DNA of 64,000 nt from Alnus glutinosa. Lineage: Eukaryota; Streptophyta; Magnoliopsida; Fagales; Betulaceae. A model generated the notes under the pieces. That model was not told the origin of the DNA, made no database searches, and saw only the letters and a program-made list of their open reading frames with translations. Location of the stretch: NCBI RefSeq assembly GCF_958979055.1, contig NC_084890.1, forward strand, positions 1,178,001 to 1,242,000, read 5' to 3'. The position numbers and the translations under genes are program-made. Below are positions 21,986 through 33,186 of this stretch, piece by piece (within the stretch, counting starts at the first letter, position 1; the number at the start of each line of letters is the position of its first letter).

Positions 21986-24900
21986 TTAACGTAAGATGGG
22001 TGAGGAGCTAGGACTGCAATTGCCATTGATGAGTGGCAGCTCAACATTAGAAGTAGATTCTGAGGGAGAAGACGGTGTCATGTTAATGGTTCCCACATGT
22101 GAAACAAATGGTCCGGTGAACCAATCCATGATGCATCCTGATGTCCATTTTGTAGCCCAATCGGTTGCCAATAAAGTCATTCCAAGTAGAAGACAGACGA
22201 ACCACTGCACCCAATTCAAATTTCCATTCCCTATAAGGATATGTGCAGTCTCAATAAAAGCCACCTGGAGCACCAGAATAACACCCACAGCCACCCAAAA
22301 CCAGGGGTTACGATGAATGCCCCTAAACACATTCTTCTTCTCCAGCTCTCTTGCGTTGACTATGTTAAATACTTGGCAGAGAACAAAACTGTTAAAGATA
22401 ATGGTTTCACTAACCTTCTTGCTGATGCCCATGATAGCCTGCCCTCTAATTTGGAAGAGCACTGAGATGGCAATCTGACATAGAGCTTGACTGGCAAGGT
22501 TTCTCCACATAGCCTTGGTGATCAGCGGTTCGGTTTGTCTCAGTGGCGGCTTGTCCATCAGTTTCTCTGTTGGTGGCTCTGTTATTAATGCAAGACCACC
22601 TAGAAAGGTCGAAACCCAGTTAGCCCATGGCAATTGGATTAACGAAATTGGAGAATATCCAAAAGATAAGGTTGTGATGCTGGGTATCAACAGCCCTGCA
22701 ATAGTCATGGCGAGCTCAAATTGGATATACTTGCGAATATTTTCATAGGTACATCTCCCGCACTTTACAATGGTGACCAAGAAACTGAAGTTACCATCCG
22801 TGATGATGATGTCAGAAGTTTCTCTGGCCATTTCACTGCTACAACTCTCCATCACAAGCCCCACGTCAGCTTCTTTCAGTGCTGGAATCTCGTTTGTTTT
22901 GCCTCCAACCATTGCTACTCTATTGCCTTTTTCCTTCAAACACTGCACCAGAAGGAGCTTATCAGATGGAGAGCAGCTTTCCATCACCTTGATATCATTT
23001 ACTTTACTCATCCTCTCTTCGTCGCTGTAATTTCGAAAGTTTTCACCTTCAAGCACCAATCCATTTGACTCGAGAGCTATGGATTCCAACCATGGCACTT
23101 TATCATCTGAAACCAGTATGATGTTGACTCCAGCATTTTTCAAACCTTCTATTGCTTTGCTTGTCTCTGTCCAGCCCGTGTTTAGTGTTAGCCATGCATC
23201 TTTGTCAATGCAGATAGTTGAGACCGAACCCATGGTGAGCCAAGCCAAAGGTTTTTGCGCCAAGGCCTTGTCAGACAGCAACTTCTTCCGCCAATAGTCA
23301 ATGTAGCGCGAGATTACAAAAGGTATTCCTCCCTTTACTCCAAGCAGCGACAAAGTAAGTGTGACTATTAAGGTACTGAACTTGCCATTTGACTTCATGA
23401 AAATTCCGCTGATCGCATCCATTATTGGAGTTGGTTTCCCCTTGAGCTGTGGGAGCTTAGATTTAACATCTTCATCTCCAAGCTTCAAACGGAGAAACAA
23501 TACTAAAAGGATGAGGATAGGGAATAGAAGGCCAATAATATGTAATACAGTATGCACTTTGTCAAGTCCCGCTGGTAATGGGGTCATGCCGGGGGCTCGG
23601 GTAACCTGACTCATCAACTGACCCAATGTTGTATCCGTGCCCACTGATGTAACCAGCATGCCACCAGATCCACCAGTCACTTTTGCACCATCGAAAAGAA
23701 ACGGCTTATTAGCATCAATGGTGGAACAATGATCCAGTTCCAGTTCTAAGGATTCGCCTTTGCACCTTTGGAGTACTGGAGGCTCCCTCTCGAGGGGCAC
23801 TACGTGATCACCTACTAAAATATCAGAGCTTGACACTTCCTTTTCGTGCCCCCCTCTCTTGACTACAAATCTTCGAGGCATTTCCGATGGGTTTTGTTTT
23901 CCTGACAGATTCTGCGAAAGGTGGAGCTCTAAGTAGTTTTGTACCACAATCACGATGATAACAGCAATTGTGATGACCCCGTAGAGAAAACCATCGGTCA
24001 TGCCCTTGAAACCAAAGAAAAGTGACAGCCCTGCAGCCAGGACTAGAAGCCAAACGGTGTAATCATTGCAAGCTTTTAGGAGACGTGTAAAGAAGCCCGG
24101 TTCAGGACTCTGTGTTAGGGATACTGTGCTGGCTTGCTCATCGCTAGGGAGTCCGTTCTCTAAATCAGTACCCAGAGACTCTGCAATTTCTTGGAAGCCT
24201 CCAAAATTCTGTAAGGAATCCAAACCCTTCTCCTCTACAATATTCCTGGCAGCGTGCAGTTGTTGGAGTTTTGCATCATCCGAATCCATAATTATGGAAA
24301 CATGAGGTAATGCTGAAGAGATTTCCGTTTCCACGATTGGCACAGTTTGTGGGTTCTGAAATTTAAAAAAGAAAAGAAAAGAAAACCAGTCTTAACCATT
24401 TTCCTGCAAAAAGAAAACTGATAAGAAATGGGGTTTAAATCCTGAAAGAGACAGGCTCGATGCGTCTATAAATTCTTCTTTTACTTCTCAAATATATGCA
24501 ATCTGTTTAATTTCTCACAGTTCTTAATTATGATTTTTTCTTTCTTTCTTTCTCATGAAAAGAACTGTTAGCTTCAGACGCAAGTTATTGCATAGGAAAC
24601 TTCACATTAAATTCTCCAATAAGCAAACACAACCAACCCCAGGTTACCGGCCTCTAAAAGGAAACTATGTATTCAAAACCAGTAATTCCTGACCATGTTT
24701 AGAACGACCAACCAAACTATAAGTGTAAACTCAAGACCAACCAAAGTTGCACTATCATGCAACACAGAAATTAATCCTAGGGAGACGATTAAAACTTACT
24801 GCTTCTGTTTCATCCAAGCTGGAGGAAGTGGATGATGAGTCTGTGTCAAAATCAAGAGAACCCTCCTGATCAGCTTTATCTGCCATGGATATGAGATTAG

Positions 24901-25145
24901 ACTCGAGGTCCCCATCCTGGACGGAACTCGTAGTTGACATGTGGGCTAGCTATAGGAGTTCTGCAGATAGAGTATATCAAAACGAAATAGATCAATCAGT
25001 AACAAAAAAAAAAAAAAACTATAGTACTGTCGTAGAAGGAGACAAAAATAGAATGAAGAACATAAAGAGAAGTTGATTCAAATAAAGAAACGCAGAAAGG
25101 AATTACCTGAAGATTGAGAATCAATGAATCTCTCTTTCTCTGGCA
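21986..25145 (-). CDS. Degenerate P-type Ca2+-ATPase-like protein, copy 3
   Basis: Paralogue of the gene at 7267-11,150 with the same architecture: leader exon about 25,145-25,107, exon 24,960-24,800 (ATG at 24,940, 47 codons, phase 0), final exon 24,355-21,986; 836 aa in total. The in-frame GTG at 24,343 is not the start, because the protein begins in the upstream exon with MSTTSSVQDGDLESN. The same motif losses are present: CIDKDAW at the phosphorylation site (Asp near residue 431), VGGKTNE for TGDGTND, KGGIP for PEGLP, no nucleotide-binding domain, altered TGES loop. In M6 the family N..D calcium ligands read N..T here and I..T in copy 2. Differences from copy 2 include several in-frame indels and no stop or frameshift, which suggests both reading frames have been maintained (inference). 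Confidence 0.8.
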
Positions 25146-25569
25146 ATATGGCCTATTTAAGGTTAAGGCTATAGCCCTGGTTAACTCACCAATATGCATT
25201 GCACCCTAGCACCAATTTTTCTCTTACAAGGCGCTTGGTAGCTGTAATTCCTTCTAGAAGTGCTCTGACTTTTTTCGAATAGTCAGAGCACTTCTAGCAG
25301 CAAAATACACTGAAGAGATGGCACATTCTAAAATTATTAGACCCCTAATATTATAAAGTTATTAATAATAATCGATTTCTATCCCTTTCACTCGATCTCT
25401 GTCTTGTTTTTTTTTTTTTTTTTCTTTCTATATATGGTAGTCCATGAAGGCATGAAGTAAGAAGGATCCTAATATTGAACCTTGGTACGCAAGTTACATT
25501 TTATTTTATCATTTGAACGCCGCCCAATGGCACGCCCTGTCCCAGTACTCCACGTGGACTTTAAAAATT

Positions 25570-25712
25570 GGGAAGTGATTGTTGTACACCAAGTGTACAA
25601 CAATCATACAACACCCCTTCACAAGGGGTGGGTCCTACACACTGTGGGGCCCACCCCTTATGAAGGGGTGTTGTATGATTGTTGTACACTTGGTGTACAA
25701 CAATCATTATTC
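25570..25712. mobile_element. 143-bp foldback element with 9-bp target duplication
   Basis: Arms 25,577-25,635 and 25,647-25,705 are 59 nt each with two mismatches, separated by an 11-nt loop. Each arm contains its own small palindrome (TTGTTGTACAC..GTGTACAACAA). Flanking TTAAAAATT occurs at 25,561-25,569 and 25,713-25,721. The homologous site near 15,030 lacks the insert. A 9-bp duplication fits Mutator-like elements (inference). Confidence 0.8.
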
Positions 25713-25976
25713 TTAAAAATTTGTGGAGGACTGATTACTGATAGGCGAAGATTGCTTCTTGTTGTGGACAATCTGGGCACGCATGCACTTGTAGCAATAT
25801 TTTGAGAGAAATGTTAAGGTGTAAACTCTCATATTTTTGTTTTCTCATTCGTCTCTTTATTTATATATATATTTTTTAAAATAATAATAATAATAATAAT
25901 AATTTAAAGAAATTCACGTAAAATAAATGGCATAGCAAGAACACAGAAATGTACATCTTAGCATTTCTCATATCTT

Positions 25977-26361
25977 AGAGCATTCCTAGCAGCTTCCCTT
26001 ACCTTCTTCTTTATTTTCCTTAAATGTAGGGAATAAAACTAGTTTTTATTTTCCTATCAAAAAAACACCCCACAGCAGCTTTCCTTCATTTTTTCCTATA
26101 TCATTAAAATATTATTTTGTTACTTTTACTTTAATTAAAAATAAAAAAAGAAATAGATAAAGTAAGAGAGATTATGTTTTTAGAATAAATAATTGAATGG
26201 GAGGTGAACAATGCTTCCCAATGCATTGGGAAGCACTGTTCACTTCCTAAGGAACAGATAATTGTAGGTAAGCTGCTGTAGGATGATTTTTTTGACTTTC
26301 TTAAAATTTTCCTTAAAATTTAGGGAACAGATCCCATGTGGAGAAGCTGCTAATAATGCTC
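25977..26361. mobile_element. MITE with AGCAGCTTC-type ends
   Basis: The left end AGAGCATTCCTAGCAGCTTC pairs with the right end near 26,340-26,361 (reverse complement AGAGCATTATTAGCAGCTTC). The middle holds a perfect palindrome around GCTTCCCAATGCATTGGGAAGC. It is non-coding. Confidence 0.7.
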
Positions 26362-26775
26362 TCAATGCTTGACAAAATCAATGACATTATTGCTGACATG
26401 TGTTCACTTTTTTTTTACCACTTTAAAAAAAGCAACAGGGATGTGTCATTCACAGGTGTACCGTGTACAGACATATTTTATGATTGAGTGATTATGAAGA
26501 GATATAATTATCACAAAGGGAAGGGGAGGGGATTACGGGCCTATATTGAAAAATCAACTGTTTCAGCAGTTGTAGCCTACTGCCGGCATGTCTAGAAGGT
26601 CGTCCATGACGTCAGATGGAGAGTAGTTATTGGTGCCAACATATCTGGCGATTGCTTGCAGGTTATATATAATTCCAACGTGTAGCACAGTAGGAGTAAA
26701 CGGACGCAGAAAGTTCGCACATCATCCGTACTTTCCAGTACCCCGCCGTTATGAAGAGAATCCGCCGACTTACGG

Positions 26776-26817
<42 letters not shown>

Positions 26818-27000
26818 CTAATACTAGATGCTTGTTTGGGCCTCATGGGCTGAGTTCGGCTTTATGATAATTGATAATTGATAGGCACTAAAGTGGGCTT
26901 TAAAGGCTGATTAAAGAGCGGGCCATATATAACATGCCATCAAAATATTTAGATTAATTTATTACCCAAAAATATTGACTCCTTTTACTATCACAATAGT

Positions 27001-27237
27001 AGGTGTGTAAGATGACCCGGCCGTTCGTGAATTCTGTTCGGTACGGTTTGGTAATTCAATTCGGTTTCAATTTGAATAATAAATTAGTTGTTCGTGAACA
27101 CAATAATATTATTAAATATTAAATTAGACATATTCGTATAAATTCAGCTTGACTCGGATTAGCTTATACAAACTCATATAACTTCATTTTTACAACAACA
27201 AAAAAATTCGTATTATTTTGATTTTATAATAAGAACA
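27001..27237. other. Left part of a repeat disrupted by a solo LTR
   Basis: AT-rich repeat-like DNA with GTTCGGTACGG and TCGTGAAC words. It resumes after the solo LTR at 27,961-28,390 with TCAAGCTCAACTCG words. Confidence 0.4.
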
Positions 27238-27960
27238 TGATGTGAACCCGCAGAATGAAATCCCCTTTGAACCCACAATCAAATTGAAACCTACCCAAGA
27301 AAGCTAAAAATCAAGTCAAGAAGATCTAGACCCGTTGAAATCTTGTTTCAAAAACCTAAATTTGGTTAGAACGCCATAAAGGGTTTGCCTTTGATAAGTT
27401 CTTAGTTCAATCAAGAACAAGTAGAAAAAGCTGAAAAGTTTTATATGAAGAACAAAACTTTATTCACAATCAACTTGTCTAGCATATGCGGCTACAAGTC
27501 TTTTTAAAACCTCTCTATAAAACCCTAACCCTACTAAGGCCTACATCAATTGAAAGACATGGGCTGAACATCTTCAAACCCAAAATATCCTAAACTACAC
27601 TTCTATAGCTAATAAAAGAAGTCCACTTAATAAAACAAATAGGCCTAAAGGCCTACAACCATAGAAACATAAAAATAGGCTCACATGCCTATACTTAGTG
27701 AAATAAAGAGTTTGCAAGAAACCATTAGGCTATGCCGCCCCCATCTGTTGCTTGTATCACATGAATTAAAGTTGGTTCTTCTTCTTTCAAACCCATCTTG
27801 AATGTTGAAGTCTTACTAGATAAATTTGCAAACTCGGCCCAAGTGGATTACACCAATCCTTGCATTGCCTCCTTGATCTTCTTCGCCCTTGACTTTGTGA
27901 TTGGCCCATCTAGAACTTGTAAGGGATCTTTAAGATTTGGCCTACCATGGGGCCCATCAG
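27238..27960. mobile_element. Solo LTR
   Basis: A 723-bp block starting TGATGTGAACCCGC and ending GGGGCCCATCA, with inverted TGATG/CATCA tips. It is flanked by a perfect 5-bp target duplication GAACA (27,233-27,237 and 27,961-27,965). There is no internal region, so it looks like the product of LTR-LTR recombination. TATAAAA is present near 27,517. Confidence 0.8.
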
Positions 27961-28449
27961 AACATCTTAAGTAAAAATGAATTATCTTCATAATATTATA
28001 GATATAACTTGAATTATTGTTGTGAGTTTAATTTTATAGATTTATGTGTACATGAGTATGTTTGTGAATATGTGTGGTTATATGTGTGTGTATGCACGCA
28101 CGTAATTTGTATACGTGCATAATGAATTTATATACAATTAGTTAATTAATGATTAGTATGGATTTTCGTTGTAAACAATTATGATCTACTTAATATAAGA
28201 AATTAATAAGTTATTTGAGCAGCTCTTGATAAGATCAAGCTCAACTCGTATTTGAAATAAAATTCAATAAGCTAAACTTAAACAAAATATCTAGCTCGAT
28301 GAAAAGTTTGAGTTCGACTTGTGTTCGAAATAAAATTAAACGAGTCAAGCTTGAACATTCAATACTCAACTCAACTCAGCTCGAATACATCCCTTCACAC
28401 CAGGCATGTTGATGTTAGGATAATTCTAACAAGGGAGTTACTCCTCTAA

Positions 28450-28651
28450 CAGCATTCTCATCCAATGATATATCTTTCTCTTTTGGCTAGAATAACTAAT
28501 AAAAATGATAAAACACCCTTCCATCAGTTTATCTAAAGAGAATGCAAAATGGATTACACTGTTCACAAATCCATCGTTTTTTTAATTCATTATCTCTCTC
28601 TCTATTCCTTCCCAATGCAACGCCTATCCCTCCAACGTTTATCTATTGTCC

Positions 28652-28686
<35 letters not shown>

Positions 28687-29803
28687 CATGGAGTTTGCTT
28701 GCCTCCAACCAAGGAAGTCGATCGTCTTCTCCGCCACTCTCTCTCCTATTTGGTTAAGGTAAGGTTCTCTTCTCTCTCATTTTTGCTTTATTTTGTTTCG
28801 GAGCAGATGAGACCGAGAGAGTGACCCCATTCCCTTCTTCTTCGTAATCCATCCCCTCCCCTTTTCATTCCTTCACCAAACGAGACCGAGAGAGAGACCC
28901 ATCCCCTTCTTCTTTGTAACCCATCCCCTCCCCTTTTCGTTCCTTCACCAAACGAGACTGAGAGAGAGACCCATCGCCCCTCCCCTTTTCGTTCCTTCAC
29001 CAGATGAAACCGAGAGAGAGAGGAGTGAGAAACCGAGAGAGGTTCAGTGTGACACTGTGCGGTGGGTTCGGTGGTGGAAGGTTTGTAGTGGCTGTTTCGT
29101 GGGTTCAGAGTTTGCGTCTCTTGGGTGTTGGCCGAATGGCCAAAATTGGGGGGAAATGACTGGTTCTGCAATTGAAGTGGTCCAGACCAATGTGCAGCCT
29201 GCGAAGTGAAGGGCATGGGATGTAGATTGAAGAACAATAGCAATGAATCAGAAACTGAGTGCCTCCCTAAACATACTAAAGGTATTATTGTCTCCTGTCC
29301 TTCAATTTCCACCTTTGTACTCAATTTTCTCACATGTTTCAAGCCCACGTTCATTTGGTTAAGCTTAGTGTATAAATGTTCCTCTAGAAATTTGGAATGG
29401 CGACTTTCCTGCATTCATTTCCACCCAATTTTCTTTTCTTTTTTTTTTTTTTTTTTTGGGTGGCGTGCTTTTTAAATTGCTGGCTTTGGTTGTTTTACTG
29501 GGGTTTTTTCTTTTCTTTGAGATGTTGCAGAATGTGGTTTCTGCAGAAGGTGAAAGATGTTAGCTGAGAGGAGATTTGATGCTAGTTGCAAGTGTTGTTT
29601 TATTAGTTAGAGGTGGACAGATTTTTGGTGGAGATATGTTTTTAATTTAAATGGAAACAAAAAAAATAAAAAAAATAAAAAATAAGAAAGTTTGATAAGA
29701 TGATGGATGTAGATCTTGAAGAGTGGTTAGCTAAATTAATAAAAGTAAGTTTTGGTTAGCAATTTTGTTTAAAAATTTAGATGAATCATTCGGAGTGCTC
29801 TAA
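28450..29803. mobile_element. Possible non-autonomous DNA element with CT-rich body
   Basis: The ends show weak inverted similarity (AGCATTCTCATCCAATGAT.. against AGCACTCCGAATGATTCATC..). The body has a CT tract (28,650-28,684), about three tandem copies of a 70-75-bp CCCCTTTTCGTTCCTTCACC unit (28,826-29,010) and unclassified DNA. A 208-codon minus-strand frame (28,788-29,414) arises from the tandem repeat and is not believable as a gene. Confidence 0.4.
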
Positions 29804-30009
29804 TTATCTGATTTCACACCATCCGTCAAATCCAATCTATGAAAAAGAAATGAAAACAGATACAATTTGCATTGATCACTTTGATTGATAAAGTTTACAT
29901 TTTTATCAATTGACTCATTCCGTTCTCCTTCCTTTAACTTTAAAAATCATGAACGTCATGTGGTTATTAGATCAAGTTATATTTAATAAAAAAAAATATA
30001 TATATATAT

Positions 30010-30360
30010 ATGTTATTTGTACATCAACCGTGTACACAATGCATTTAATAGCATGAGACCCACATCATACCATGCTATCAAATGTATTATGTGTACGTAC
30101 ACACGTGTGAGCTAGCTTTACATTACACATTTACTACGCCGGATATATTACGCCATTAACATGTCAGCCAAAACTTAAAAAAGTGAAGTTATTCTTTTCC
30201 TTTTCTAGTCTTTCTCTCATCCTCTTATTTTTTTTTAAAAAAAATTACCGTTAGATCTAGGCTCGTGTGTGGGTTGTACATAAATTTCATAAATTTAATA
30301 GTAATTTTAAAAAGTACAAAAATAGGGAATCACGAGAAGATGTATAATAAATCTCTTTTT
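30010..30360. repeat. R repeat, copy 3
   Basis: Copy of 15,735-16,180 located upstream of the intact complex I gene. This is probably the original arrangement from which the 15,735-16,570 segment was copied. Confidence 0.65.
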
Positions 30361-30640
30361 TTTTTTTTTTTTTTGGGAAATAAATAAATAAAAGATGACA
30401 TTAAGGCCCAAAAGCCTATTATTCTGTTCTTGTGTGTCCTTCAGTTCACCTTCTGTCCAACGATGTCTTACGTAGCCAACATGTTTATAGCCCACTCTAT
30501 AGTCCTTTAGGAAGCCGAACGGAGCCCACCAGGCCCAAAAGCCTATTCTTTTCTCGTTTACCGGCACACACACGGGCATCGTTGCACAGAGGGAGGGTGT
30601 GATAGAGATAGAGTGACAGCGTGGGTGAGGGGAGAGAAAG

Positions 30641-31033
30641 ATGAACACAGACATCACAGCGTCGGCGAAGCCAGAGTACCCGGTGTTAGATCGGAACCCT
30701 CCTTTTACCAGAGTCGTCGGAAACTTCAGCTCTCTCGACTACCTTCGCTTCGTCACCATCACCGGCGTCTCCGTCACCGTCGGCTACCTCTCCGGTCCCA
30801 CTCTCTCTCTTTCTCTCTCATTACTCAAATCAATTGCTTGTGTGTGAAATGGAACTAATTTTTGCTTAATTTTCTGTTAATTAGGGATTAAGCCAGGGAT
30901 TAGAGGACCGTCGATGGTGACTGGGGGTCTGATCGGGCTCATGGGAGGGTTCATGTACGCGTATCAGAACTCGGCAGGTCGAATCATGGGCTTCTTTCCC
31001 AACGACGACGAGGTAGCTCGTTACAAGAAATGA
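30641..31033 (+). CDS. Small membrane subunit of mitochondrial complex I (ESSS-annotated plant family)
   Basis: Two exons, 30,641-30,794 and 30,885-31,033, joined in phase 1 (G/GTCCC donor, TTAG acceptor), encode 100 aa: MNTDITASAKPEYPVLDRNP.. with a central segment ITGVSVTVGYLSG and a hydrophobic glycine-rich segment MVTGGLIGLMGGFMYAYQNS, ending ARYKK. From memory of plant proteomes, Arabidopsis homologues of this length are annotated as an ESSS-like subunit of NADH:ubiquinone oxidoreductase in the inner mitochondrial membrane; I could not verify this. One or two membrane helices are expected. The 5' region has been copied at least three times elsewhere in the window, and this is the only copy with exon 2. 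AATAAG near 31,145 may serve for polyadenylation. Confidence 0.8.
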
Positions 31034-32325
31034 TTACCATGATGTTTTTTCCCCCAACATTTGTACTTTCCTTTTAGGGTTCTGGAAGAATTTATGAAAA
31101 AATTCTCTCTTTCCGGACAATCTTTCATATTCATGTGATGTCAATAATAAGACTGTTGAACGTGTTGTTAAGGAGTTTTGTGTTTGGATTGTGGATCCGA
31201 TATTGCTTTAATCTTGCTCTATATGATGATGATCTTTTTTAGGATAAGTTCACCAAGTAGTATGCTAAGAATGGTTAGAATTTTAAGAACTCCACAGTGA
31301 AGTTCAGAAAATTTGAAGGTTGCATTTTAAGTGGAATGCTCCATATATGTGTAAATGGAGACCTCAGAAATGATTATAGTATATTTATAATGTGTAAATT
31401 TGGAAATGGAAAGAAAGAATCTGGAATTTCATCTTATGTTCAAATCAATCTAACTGTCACTTTGTGAATCTCTTTGTCTATTTGATTATGCTGTTGGTTA
31501 AATAATTAGTAGACCCAGTTAGTGGTACTCTCTGGTTTCTACAAGGATGTTATCGATTTTGTGAATACTTTAGGCATAATATGGGACACAATTTCTATCT
31601 TTTTTAGTCAATTGTAATTAGAAATTTATGAAACTTTGCTTCCTGAGTAAGCAGAAACTAAGAATTGCCAATGGATTTTTTTTTTTTATTTTTATTTTTT
31701 ACACCATAGTGTATGCAGGCTTGTTAACTATTGCGCCTGTGTGTGGTTCTTGTGAGGTACTAAACCCTCTTTCTCCCCCCTCATCTTCTTAGTGAAGAAG
31801 CAAGGTGTTATGTTTGCTCTCGGTTGACTCTTGCACTCTCTTCTCTACCTAGTTGAGGATTTCACCCTGTAGGCATCAGGTTGAGTATATTCTATTTTGG
31901 TAGTGGTTAACATATTCATAGTGAAGCAAATGTGTCAATAATTTCTTGTTTCTTCGTGCTAGCTTGAAGTAGTTTCATAGCATGTAATTGGAATTGGAGT
32001 TCTGAACTTGGGAATATTTCGGTAGAAAATTGGATTATTTGAAGTGTTGTTGCCTTTAGGAGGACACCTCCAGATGGTACAATATGTCATAAATTCTAAT
32101 TATGCAACTATTAAGCTTTTAGAGAATAGTTAGTATAGAGCTAGTGAATTTATGTTTACCTCCTTGGGGAAGGAAGAAAGGCGAGGGTCTACTAAGGTGT
32201 CACCCATGCTTAATTTTTCTTGGGAGAAAAAAAAAAAAAGTGACAGGGCTTAGATAACCTCATGCCATCATAGAGCTGGAATTGTGCCAAACATTGGAGA
32301 GCAGTTCATATTAAGGGCTTATTAG
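31034..32325. other. 3' flank of the complex I gene
   Basis: 3' UTR followed by AT-rich intergenic DNA. I see no further gene. Confidence 0.5.
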
Positions 32326-32647
32326 TGTTAAGAGTCCTACATTGCTAAGGTATGCCTAGGTTATGGGCTTTATAAGCTTTGAGTAAACTTCTTCTCTTAA
32401 GGTGCCTTTTGTGGAAGAGTAAGGCTCAATGGACTTTATCATGGTATCAAAATTTCAGGGCCTTGGATAATGTTGGGACTTTCCTCTCGTTGTACACGTG
32501 TTTGGACAATATTGCCAAATGTGAGGGGGTGTATTAAGAGTCCCACATTGCCAAGGTATGCCTGGATTGTGGGCTTTATAAACTTTGAACAAACCTCTTC
32601 TCTTAAGGTGTCTTTTGTGAAAAAGTAAGGCTCAATGAACTTTATCA
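32326..32647 (+). mobile_element. Complete TRIM retrotransposon (322 bp)
   Basis: Two direct LTRs of exactly 116 bp (32,326-32,441 and 32,532-32,647) begin T(G/A)TTAAGAGTCC and end TTTATCA. Right after the left LTR lies TGGTATCAAAATTTCAGGG, a primer-binding site for initiator Met tRNA. Just before the right LTR is the purine tract GTGAGGGGGTG. Flanks ATTAG and ATTAC are a one-mismatch target duplication. Only 90 bp separate the LTRs and nothing is encoded, as expected for a TRIM. Confidence 0.9.
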
Positions 32648-32671
32648 ATTACTTCATACACCCCCCCCCCC

Positions 32672-32705
32672 TCCCTCTCCCTCTCCCTCTCCCTCTCCCT
32701 CTCCC
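32672..32705. repeat. (CCCTCT)n microsatellite
   Basis: A run of C followed by repeated CCCTCT units just right of the TRIM. Confidence 0.85.
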
Positions 32706-33059
32706 CAAATCTGGCAACTTATTAATAAACTTTTACATGATCTTGGGGCTGAAATGTTGCCTTCTTCCTCAGTTGGGAGTTCTTTTACCCAAAACTATTA
32801 GGAGCTTTAATTTTGTAATGTGAACGTACAGTTTCTTCTTTGCTAAAGTGTCTATGATAAACGAGATTGTAAGATGACTCGATCTGCTTTATAAAGGTAG
32901 TTTTTATCCCAAATGTAGAATCATGTCCCTTACCATTCAACAGGTGCTGAGGGGATGACTTAAACATAGGTACTTTTCCTTTATATGTTTGATTCATTTT
33001 TCCAATTTTCTGTGGTGTTAGGGCTTGTTCAGTGAACTTCAACAAGAGTGAGTTTTATA

Positions 33060-33186
33060 GGATAATAACGATGGTATGCTTGGTGGCATTTCATTTTATT
33101 AATTGTTTTGATCATCTCCAATGAATAAGCTTCATATCAGTTAGTAAAACTCCCTTTGTAAAAGTTTAAGTACATGTATTTCTCAA
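33060..33186. mobile_element. Partial hAT-like MITE
   Basis: Carries the right part of the family described at 55,628-55,808: CATCTCCAATGAATAAGCTTCATATCAGTTAGTAAA (positions about 33,112-33,148) followed by TTTAAGTACATGTATTTCTC. The left end is lost. Confidence 0.55.

Larger units (their letters stand above)
25420..27000. repeat. B block, third unit
   Basis: Matches 14,890-15,090, 15,405-15,560 and 16,570-16,720 with insertions between: a foldback element, and MITE-like sequences at 25,805-25,976 and 25,977-26,361. An AG microsatellite lies at 26,779-26,812. It ends in complex I promoter-like words and the AAAGGCTGATTAAAG segment. Confidence 0.65.

Noticed and set aside
28788..29414. 208-codon minus-strand frame
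   Set aside because: Its C-terminal half is produced by a 70-75-bp tandem repeat (VSLSVSFGEG.KRGGDGL) and it has no domain or splice context.
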